Of a stretch of DNA of 64,000 nucleotides, positions 56,844 through 64,000 are shown in pieces. The position numbers were made by a program, and so were the translations under genes. The stretch is from Ypsolopha sequella (taxonomy: Eukaryota > Arthropoda > Insecta > Lepidoptera > Ypsolophidae): assembly GCA_934047225.1 (NCBI GenBank), contig OW203992.1, forward strand, positions 7,057,501 through 7,121,500, read 5' to 3'. Numbering within the stretch: the stretch's first letter is position 1; every line of letters begins with the position of its first letter. The notes beneath the pieces are model-generated. The model was given only the letters and a program-made list of their open reading frames with translations. It had not been told where the DNA came from and did no database searches.

Positions 56844-59800
56844 GTAAGTTATTTTTTCAATAATACTTTTAATTATATTACAATCTGGTACCTTAATACA
56901 ATGACTAATTAAGCAATACTGTTATAAATGAGTTTTCAAGAAAGTTGTACAGATCACGACAGTAAATAATGCACATCGTATTATACGAAGCACAAAGCAC
57001 TAACAGCCCGGTGATAGTACGTAGTAATACTTTATATTCTCTGGTGATAGAGACCCTTGTCTACAAAGCCGATGATAGCCGAAGTCCATTATTTTCTGCC
57101 GCGACCTACACTTTGAGTAGCTTCAAATTAAAAGCGTATATACAATCCTCACTTACTCACCGACTGGCTCATCAACGCTCAGCCCAACCCCTTGGACCAA
57201 GAAAGCTGAAATTTTGCGCAGAAGTTTCCTTTACGTATATAGTGTAGACAAGAAATAACGCCGGACTATTTGAAATTCCGATAGGATCGGGAGAAACAGG
57301 ACCCACGCGAGTAACGCCGCGGGGCGTCGGTTAATGACTCATATTAGCAAGGTTTACTTTTAAACAATAATAGAAACAAAAAGAGACGTACTTAGTCAAA
57401 CAGCTATAAAAATAATGCTCAGTAACTGTGTGCTATTTAGAGCAGAACTACGAAAAGCTTAATAATCCCACTATACCTCTTATGGGCCACCGTTTCTCAA
57501 AGAACCCTGGAAATAGAAATATTCCTTATAAATATTCCTTAATCATTATATATTTCAAGGTTCTAAACTCTTTTTTCTCTTTTATATATTTAGGAGTCAG
57601 AGTACGAGAATTGAAGAAAGATTTGGATGGACCACTTGAAAACAAAATATCAAAGCTATCACTAGAATTGAGTGAAAATGAAAAAGCAAGTCATAATTTA
57701 GACGACAATGCGCATGCAAACGAACCCGGCTTTGACTTGACTGAAGATGAAATGGTTAAATTCAAGATTTGGCCTCAAGGGGTTATTCCTTATTACATTG
57801 ATGACATTTCTTTCGGTACAGTTTACCATGGTTCACTTTTAAAAGCTTTACCTAATTGTATACCCGGAGATATAATATGTCCTTTTACTTCTGACTAGAG
57901 AGGTTTTCCGACAAATATATATATTTTGGTATATCTGAAACCGTTCACCATACTGCTTTAATAATTCATCATACACCATGTTTGTTTTATATTCTCAGAC
58001 AAAGTCTTCCGCGACAGACTTCGTCTGTTTTTGGAGGCTGCTGGTAGCACAGGTTTCCACTTCTTTGAGCTACCAAAGCCTCTTGAAGATAATAACCGCT
58101 GGGTCTTCTTTATAAACCGTCGAGGCGTTCTTGAGTGTCCTGATTACACCACTAATGACTTCACCAATGATGGAGTACAGGTTTGTGATATTACATAGAA
58201 AAAGATAACGATTTACATGAATTCTCATTTAAAATATATATAATATTTACAGTAAATAATTGAATGAAACTTGGGGACAAAACATGATTATTGCAAAACG
58301 ACTCACCTCAATATCTAAGAAACATTTCTCCAGCACTTGTTTCCTGGTTTGAATCATATCTTCGTGGTTGCCAGCAGAACGTAAAGGTCAACGATGTTAT
58401 TTCTGATTGGTGCCCGCTAATAACTGGTGTACCGCAGGGTAGCGTCTTGTCTCAATTACTTTTTTCAATACCTATAAACATTCTTGCCAAACCATTATCT
58501 TCTCGCTACCACTTCTATGCTGACGATTTACAATTTGTAGAGAGGATTAATGAAGTCATCCAATCATTGAGTAGAGATCTACAGGTACTAGCAGAGTGGG
58601 CAAAGGCCTTTGGTATTCTAGTAAATCCTAGCAACTCGCAAGCTATTAATAGTCATTGGTAGCTCAAGAATACTAGCTAAAGTAGATGATGACCAAATTA
58701 CTAAGGTTCTATTTGGTGGTACTGTAATACCATACAGTGACACCGTTAAAAAACTTAGGGGTCACGTTTGATAAAACACTTTCTTGGGCTCCTCCTGAGT
58801 AGGAAGACGTATGACACTCTCCACGCAATGAAGCGTCTGCAGAGCTTCTTGCCAATCAAAACTAAACTTATATTGACACAATCATTTCTCCTTCCTATTT
58901 TAGTTTATGCGGACTCTTGTCACTTGGACCTCACTCAGGAACTTCTCAATAAACTCGAACGACACCAGAATCTTTGTATTTGTTTTATTTTCTCTCTTCG
59001 CAAATATGACCATGTATCTGAATTCCGTTCGCATTTAAACTGGCTCCCCATTCGTCTTCACAGAAATGCTCACATTATTTCTCTTCTTCACGGTGTCCTT
59101 AACAATCCCTCTGCTCCCTGTTACTTGCGAGAAAGATTAATTTGAACCTATTAGTACAGAAGTCACTTTTTTGAAGATTTGCTTCTGCATCAGCTCCGGC
59201 GCTGCGGGAAGTGCAGGCCCTTTGCCCTTGCGTAACAAAGCACAGACCCCATGTTCGCCTCCGCACCTTCGGCTTGCTTAATTGCTTAATTGCTTAATTG
59301 CTTGCTTGCTTTTCTTATCGATTACGGTAGGGAGATGCAGCTGTCCAATAGCAAAACAATGGCACTTCCTAAAGCGAAAACTGGTTTTTACAATAATTCG
59401 TTAACTTTTCATGCTGCACTACTCTGGAACCGTTTGCCCCTTTTTGTACAAAAGTTGAAAAATGTAAACTCATCAAGATCAAAGTAAATCACTTTTATCA
59501 TACTGAATACCCGTCATAGTAGAAATCAATCTAAATATTCCATATCCCATCCCTTAATTATCTAACTATGTACATGTATTTATTTATTTAAGTTTATTTT
59601 AATTTTTTTATGTTTATGTAGTTTTTTTGGTCTATGTCAAGCAATATTAAATATGTAGGTATTCTTTAAATTATCATGTTATTAATAATTAAGTTTTAGT
59701 TAAAATTAGCGCCCTGCTTATTTTGTGAGCATTAACACTACCCCTCTTAAAAATTTTCTAATATCTTTATAATTCCACCTAAAGGTTGCCTGGGAGATAT

Positions 59801-60672
59801 TGGTATCAGCAATAAGTCCCGCCTATGTACACAATGTCTGTTTTTTTATATAAAAACGTGTTGTTAATTATGTATGTTAATGTACAACAAGTGTTATATA
59901 CAGGATGGAAAAATTTTAAGGGCCCTGGAGGGGAACTACCTTAAATCCTTTAGTTAGCTCATTTTACTGAAAGGAAACATTCCTTTATTTTTTAAAAGAA
60001 ACAAATCTGCATTCATCTGCTAACTAAAGGATTTAAGGTAGTTCCCCTCCAGGGCCTTTAAATTTTTTCCATCCTGTATATATTTTTTTTAATTCATGTT
60101 AAATTCAAATTCAAATAGTTTATTTTGCAAAGCAGGTATAGATATATACACTTTTTACGCGTCAAATTTAATCTAATAAAGAAAATATATGTAATAAAAT
60201 AATAAATGTACATGAACTAAATTAAAGGTTTATTTAATTTATGTAGCAATATATTTACGATTAAAATGATAGGTAAAATATATATTATACAAGGTAAAAT
60301 CCAATCAGCCGCCCGAACCCATACCGGAGACCCGGCCAGGGACCAGGAACAAGGTTCAATGATCACCAACCGAGCCCCCAGCACGAATCCAGGCGGCCGA
60401 CCAAACCCCATCCTATATACTACATACTAATAGGTTACATATATAAATACATGCCTACCTCCGCCCATTCGATTAGTTACTTCAATATTTTGGTTTATTA
60501 TTGTTACCAATAGCAAGACTTTCTTTGTAGAGAGTTATACTTGGATACGATTGCCTAGATAGAGAGAGGGCATTAGCGGGTACCGTACTAGCTCTAGCTG
60601 GGGTGCCACCACAACACAACGCACCTGATCGAGACAAATACGTTCAGGTCAACATTGAAAATGTCCTACCTG
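56777..60672 (+). CDS. Secreted astacin-family pseudo-protease, tandem paralogue (gene B, 3' part missing)
   Basis: Four exons, 56777-56843, 57594-57815, 57999-58180 and 60531-60672, join in frame to 204 residues plus one base. Residues 1-22 are a signal peptide nearly identical to that of gene A (KVLWKCF...CFLMCPK). The fold begins IWPQGVIPYYID (81-92), and DKVFRDRLRLFLEAAGSTGF, RRGVLECPDY, LGYDCLDRERALA and PDRDKYVQVNIENV follow. The zinc-motif position reads GTVLALAGVPP (174-184), exactly as in gene A, so catalytic loss preceded the duplication. Exon lengths match gene A except exon 2 (222 against 228 bp), and intron phases are the same. The pro-like regions differ strongly while the domain is conserved. 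Homologues of exons 5 and 6 are not found by 64000: they may lie beyond the window or be lost. A LINE sits in intron 3. Confidence 0.83.
57130..57340 (+). mobile_element. Helitron/LEP1-related fragment (gene B intron 1)
   Basis: CTCACTTACTCACCGACTGGC, CAACGCTCAGCCCAACCCC, GGACCAAGAAAGCTGAAATT, then CCCACGCGAG...CGCCGCGGGGCG, a familiar lepidopteran short-repeat arrangement. Ends are not sharp here. Confidence 0.4.
57594..57815 (+). CDS. Gene B exon 2
   Basis: Acceptor ATATTTAG, donor G|GTACAG. Residues 23-96: a Glu/Lys/Asn-rich pro-like segment, then PGFDLTEDEMVKFKIWPQGVI. The FxLTEDEM/FxFTNEEM stretch before WPQG is conserved between the paralogues. Confidence 0.88.
57999..58180 (+). CDS. 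Gene B exon 3
   Basis: Acceptor TTCTCAG, donor CAG|GTTTGT; 182 bp as in gene A exon 3. Encodes the helix RDRLRLFLEAAGSTGFHFFE and RWVFFINRRGVLECPDYTT. Confidence 0.88.
58290..59490 (+). pseudogene. CR1/Jockey-like LINE, 5'-truncated, frameshifted (gene B intron 3)
   Basis: Reverse transcriptase segments on the + strand: LVSWFESYLRGCQQNVKVN, TGVPQGSVLSQLLFSIPIN, FYADDLQFV (YADD catalytic site near 58515), then after a local frameshift FGGTVIPYSDTVKNLGVTFD, RKTYDTLHAMKRLQSFLP, and a terminal ALLWNRLPLFVQ block typical of this LINE group. Stops and frameshifts near 58660-58770 and 59145-59290 disable it. An AT-rich 3' tail continues to about 59660. Confidence 0.78.
59896..60082. mobile_element. 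Near-perfect foldback MITE, TATACAGGATGGAAA ends
   Basis: Arms of about 60 bp (TATACAGGATGGAAAAATTT... containing GGGCCCTGGAGGGGAACTAC and CTTAAATCCTTTAGTTAGC) are mirrored almost exactly. A young insertion in gene B intron 3. Confidence 0.82.
60531..60672 (+). CDS. Gene B exon 4 (degenerate zinc-binding exon)
   Basis: Acceptor CTTTGTAG, donor CCTG|GTAAGA; 142 bp as in gene A exon 4. Differs from it at only a few residues (RVILGY for RVTLGY, RERALA for REKALA, DRDK for DRDE) and is identical across the former zinc site. Confidence 0.9.
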
Positions 60673-60805
60673 GTAAGATGCACAGATATTTTAATTATTA
60701 AATGTTTGATTATTACATTAACACTATTATTATGTTTGATTAGTATTTTTCACTAATCATGTAGTGAAAATGAAAATGATGATGTATTTGGTCATCCGAT
60801 TACAC

Positions 60806-61131
60806 GTGAGTAACTCTTCGACCAAAATAAAATGAATGGACGGGCCTTGTCTTTACAATTTGCTCACTCATAACGAGTCTAAGCAATTGGATATATACTT
60901 CAATACCTAATTTTTATTTTTATGTTTATTTTGCTTTTTGCACTTTGTAAATGCACAAGAAGGTATTTTTTCGTCAGTTATTTGGATAGCATGTAATAAT
61001 AAGCGTACGTGTCACTCTTCTAACAGACAGAGACAGATATGAAGTGAGAGCCGGCGCTCACTTTACAGACTTAAAAAATCTGTACGCTATGGCCCGTCCA
61101 TTTATTTTATTTTGGTCGAAGGAGTAACTTA
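60806..61131. mobile_element. Foldback MITE in gene B region
   Basis: GAGTAACTCTTCGACCAAAA...GAATGGACGGGCC mirrored by GGCCCGTCCATTTATTTTAT...GGTCGAAGGAGTAACTTA. Arms about 40 bp. Confidence 0.7.
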
Positions 61132-61261
61132 GACTTAACTTGCCACCCGCCACGACACAAATCCTCAAAGTGAAGTTTAGAGGTCAGCAGGCTAAATTGC
61201 TTGCGATCTATTGGTGTATCCTTCAAGTCTCTGAAGGTTTTTAGTCAAGCCCGCTCTTTGA

Positions 61262-61700
61262 TGCCATCTATCTATTTATGAAGTTGACGTCCTGGTGCAC
61301 TCCTTACGAGAATCTTTTCCACGAGGATCAAGTTTGAAAATTTTTAGGGGGCACCTCTTCGCAAATGCCCAAAAAAGGCAGTCTTTCTTTAATTTTTTTA
61401 GGGACTTTGAGATTAGAAGTGAAGCTAGTCTTAGAGCTAGAGTAGTCTATTTTGAGCATTTTGCGCACAGCTCACATTTCAAATGGTTGAAGTCACTCGC
61501 ATGCCCTTCTGTAAAGTCAATGTTTCGCATCCGTACAGCAGAGTAGACCAAACGTAGCATCTCATGATACGATGTCTTACATCAAATTTGATTTTGGAGT
61601 CGCAAACTCGCAAAGCACTTTGGACATCTTTGTGAATGCCGTTTTGGCTTCCTCAGTTACCGCCAAACATGGCGGTGTCAACATAAACGTAACTCCATTG
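61262..61700 (-). pseudogene. Decayed LINE fragment
   Basis: The minus strand reads LLYGCETLTLQKG, then in another frame LQPFEM.AVRKMLKI, matching the LLYGxETWTL...RLExFEMWxxRRMLxI block near the end of many LINE polyproteins. Stops and frameshifts throughout. Confidence 0.55.
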
Positions 61701-61712
61701 TGCCAATCTATA

Positions 61713-62426
61713 TCTATATTAATAATAAAGTAGGAAAAATGTTGTGAATGTACATTAAATATTTTTTCAAAATTTTAAATATAATGGGTTATATTCTAAG
61801 ATTTATGAGTATTGTACTGAAGCCAAAACTACCATTCTTTTTTAAAATGTTTGTCCGTTTTAAGGCGATATGCGAAAAAAATACGGGTGTTTCTTTTCTG
61901 TGTCTTTCATGAAATACACGGAAAATTTTAATAAATTTCTAGTAAATGCATTTTGACTATATAATCTAGGGTTTTGAAATTGGAAAACATGTTTGGATAA
62001 ATTTTCCTCGATAGAAATAATTGTTGAACTTTTTCACTTTTTCTCCTCGTTTGACGAATAGGAACCATATACAAAACTCAAACATATTTTATTAGGTGTG
62101 TTTCAACAATATCTAGAGATTTGATATTTGAAATTTTGCTAGCTATTTTAGTTTTTTTATAAAAATTACAAAACTAAAATTTTTCGCTTTCGCCCTGAAT
62201 CTGCCCCTCTCGCACTGAGCGTGTTTTCGCTTGGAGTGACAGTGACAAAAATAAAATTCGCATAGCCACAATAACTCGAGAACCAATCAACTGATTTGGA
62301 TGAGGTTTCCGTTATTATCTGGTCAACATTTAATTATTCTGTAAGAGATGTTAATAAAATAACGCCCAAGTCGAAAACGGGGGCGTCAATGAAAAATTGT
62401 GGGCGGAGTCGCGAGCGATAGGCTAG
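61713..62426 (+). mobile_element. LEP1-like Helitron with nested insertion
   Basis: 5' TCTATATTAATAATAAAGTAGG following an A; 3' end GGCGGAGTCGCGAGCGATAGGCTAG before T. Same end logic as 757-1104. A TTAA-flanked element (61865-62268) lies inside. Confidence 0.6.
61865..62268. mobile_element. GGCGATATGCGAA element, copy 2 (inside Helitron)
   Basis: Follows TTAA at about 61861-61864; ends GGCGATATGCGAAAAAAATA and ATTCGCATAGCC. Nested within the Helitron at 61713-62426. Likely another piggyBac-type (TTAA) non-autonomous family, related at its tips to 19010-19423. Confidence 0.65.
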
Positions 62427-62464
62427 TTATTAATAATATAACCAACATACTCAAAAGAACAAAT

Positions 62465-62535
62465 GAAAAATCAGCCAAGTGCAAGTCGGACTTGCGCACA
62501 GAAGGTTCCGTACCACAATACAATATTTTTGCACC
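62465..62535 (-). repeat. GGTTCCGTAC repeat end
   Basis: CAGCCAAGTGCAAGTCGGAC...AAGGTTCCGTACCAC is the reverse-oriented end of the repeat seen at 46028-46789 (CGACACGCACTTGGCCGG). Confidence 0.5.
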
Positions 62536-62817
62536 TTCACTTACGGGATCCTGAGACGATTAAAGTAGTTAACAACCATATAGATGGCGTTAAACAACAG
62601 TCACTCGGTACAAAGTGCACAACTTAACTTTGTTTTTAGTGAGGTTTATGAATCAACAGTTTGAAATTAAATGCACACTCAGTCACGATTTTGTCCAAAC
62701 AAGCTTAAAATGCTGTTTTAAGTTTGTTTCGACAAAATCTTGACTAAATTGTACGTTAAATTTCAAGCTGTTGACTTATGTGAATTGCCATATGCCAATA
62801 TCTTTTATAACAGGTGG

Positions 62818-63145
62818 TAGAGTTGATGCTGGGCTCGACTGTGGAGGTACACCATCTTATTTGGAGACCCCCTCGAAGTAATTCGGGGGAGAGTAAGAGG
62901 ACAGCTCACAGGCAAAAAACCAGCAGGCCCACCATGCCTGGGACCGATGGATGGCGGTATATCCATCCCTAATAGCCAGGCCTTATATGGAACAGACTGG
63001 TGACGGGCAGCGGCGTCACTGGTGCGAGGGTCCCGGCACCGCGCTGTGTGAGTATGGGCAATTCTTCCAGGATGACCGCCGGGAGTGGCAAAGTCCTGGA
63101 AAGGCTTATGTCCAGCAGTGGACGAACTAGGCTGATGGATGGAAT
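62818..63145 (+). pseudogene. LINE 3' fragment
   Basis: A GC-richer stretch; one frame ends QDDRREWQSPGKAYVQQWTN before a stop, like the C-terminal end of lepidopteran LINE polyproteins (..RxxWxxxGxAYVQQW). The upstream part is degenerate. The CAG|GTGGTAG at about 62810 is not gene B exon 5. Confidence 0.4.
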
Positions 63146-63356
63146 ATCTTTTTCACTTTTAACTTTTTAACAAGACAAACAAAGTGGACTTTGTACCGAG
63201 CGACTGACTTTTAACCTTAAGGCGACAAAAAACAAGGTGCTAAAATGGTAGCACCTGTCAAGGCAATTCGGCACCCTCTGCTTTACCATAGAGTACGTTA
63301 TGTACTCCAATCTGATCAAGGTAGAAATGGAACAAAAAACACTGAAAATATGCTAG

Positions 63357-63622
63357 ACTGGGTGTTAAGATGAAGTTACGGAAGCCGGAAACTGGTGATA
63401 GTACTCGTCCATACGAACAACTTTTACTATGGAGCCAACACTCGATTCACGAAAAAAAAAATCAACTGTTCCCTAGAAAAGTTACATAGCTACCCGACTA
63501 AAATGTATGATATAAGAGATTCTTTTTTCTCGATTTCTCAATTTTTTTTCACGAAATGTTGTCTATATTGACTAATCCTACCGCCAGTTTCCGGCTTCCG
63601 CAACATCATCTTAACACCCAGT
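63357..63622. mobile_element. CGGAAGCC foldback MITE, full copy
   Basis: ACTGGGTGTTAAGATGAAGT and its mirror at the right end (ATCATCTTAACACCCAGT); GGAAGCCGGAAACTGG pairs with CCAGTTTCCGGCTTCC. Directly adjoins the MITE at 63622-63891. Confidence 0.78.
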
Positions 63623-63891
63623 ACACAACGTGTAGAAGAAAGGTGTAACCATATTTGAAGAGCGTATTCAGTCATTGGTAAAGAACAACTTTTACTATGG
63701 AGCTAAACCTGAAATCTCAAAAAAATAATCTGGCCTTCCATACATTTCGGCCGAGCGGCATTGCATTTTTTCTATGAAACAGTAAATTTTTTTTTCGTGT
63801 TACAGTGTTTGGTCCATAGTAAAAGTTATCCTATACCATTGACTGAATAAGCTCCTCAAATATGATTACACCTTTCTGTTACACCTTGTAT
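63622..63891. mobile_element. AAAGGTGTAACC foldback MITE, copy 2
   Basis: AGAAAGGTGTAACCATATTT and its mirror AATATGATTACACCTTTCT; matches 1111-1381 including TTCGGCCGAGC/GCTCGGCCAAA in the middle. Confidence 0.75.
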
Positions 63892-64000
63892 AAACCTATA
63901 TAATATCCTTTTGTACGGGTCTAAATTTCTTGAAATTTTCATTATTTCCGTATTATAGGCTAGTAACTAGTAACACATATATACTATAAATACATATTAC

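Larger units (their letters stand above)
60673..64000. other. Region after gene B exon 4
   Basis: Three kilobases without a host exon that I can recognise: it holds the foldbacks, LINE remnants and Helitron listed separately. Either a long gene B intron continuing past the window, or a gene broken by insertions. Confidence 0.6.

Noticed and set aside
62800..62900. Gene B exon 5 after an AG at about 62812
   Set aside because: The translation does not resemble gene A exon 5 (no YDYSS or NGKATV equivalent); the sequence reads as a LINE 3' fragment.

Overview
The window looks like nuclear DNA of a ditrysian lepidopteran (moth or butterfly). The evidence is a complete split Wnt-1 gene with lepidopteran-like coding sequence, GT-AG introns, AT-rich non-coding DNA, and repeat families typical of Lepidoptera: LEP1-like Helitrons ending CTAG, GGGTTCCGTA-type repeats, tRNA-derived SINEs and many foldback elements. 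The species cannot be read from the sequence. All three host genes recognised here are on the + strand.

Layout. 1-9700: upstream flank of wingless, packed with foldback elements and repeat fragments, plus a GC-rich promoter-like island (7190-7330). 9815-33306: wingless/Wnt-1, four coding exons joining in frame to 393 residues; introns of 13.0, 8.4 and 0.9 kb. Repeats crowd intron 1, are few in intron 2 and were not seen in intron 3. 33307-43163: wingless 3' flank, with hairpins, MITEs, a SINE and nested insertions. 43164-51258: a six-exon gene for a secreted astacin-family protein of 580 residues (gene A here) whose zinc-binding and catalytic residues are all replaced, with a long acidic tail holding 17 copies of a five-residue repeat. 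51259-56776: a 41-bp tandem array, a promoter-like patch and a Penelope-like retroelement flanked by inverted copies of its own 3' end. 56777-60672: first four exons of a tandem paralogue (gene B) with the same catalytic losses; its 3' part is not found before the window ends. 60673-64000: LINE fragments, a LEP1-like Helitron carrying a nested insertion, and foldback MITEs.

How the genes relate. Wingless is a secreted lipid-modified morphogen. The two astacin-like genes arose by tandem duplication: they share exon order, intron phases and signal-peptide exon. Both have GTVLALAGVPP where active astacins have HExxHxxGxxH, so they are predicted secreted pseudo-proteases. No functional link to wingless is visible; they are simply neighbours.

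The strongest leads for new biology are the paired pseudo-astacins (with correlated loss of a structural disulfide in gene A) and the Penelope-like element with its family of tiny terminal-fragment foldbacks.
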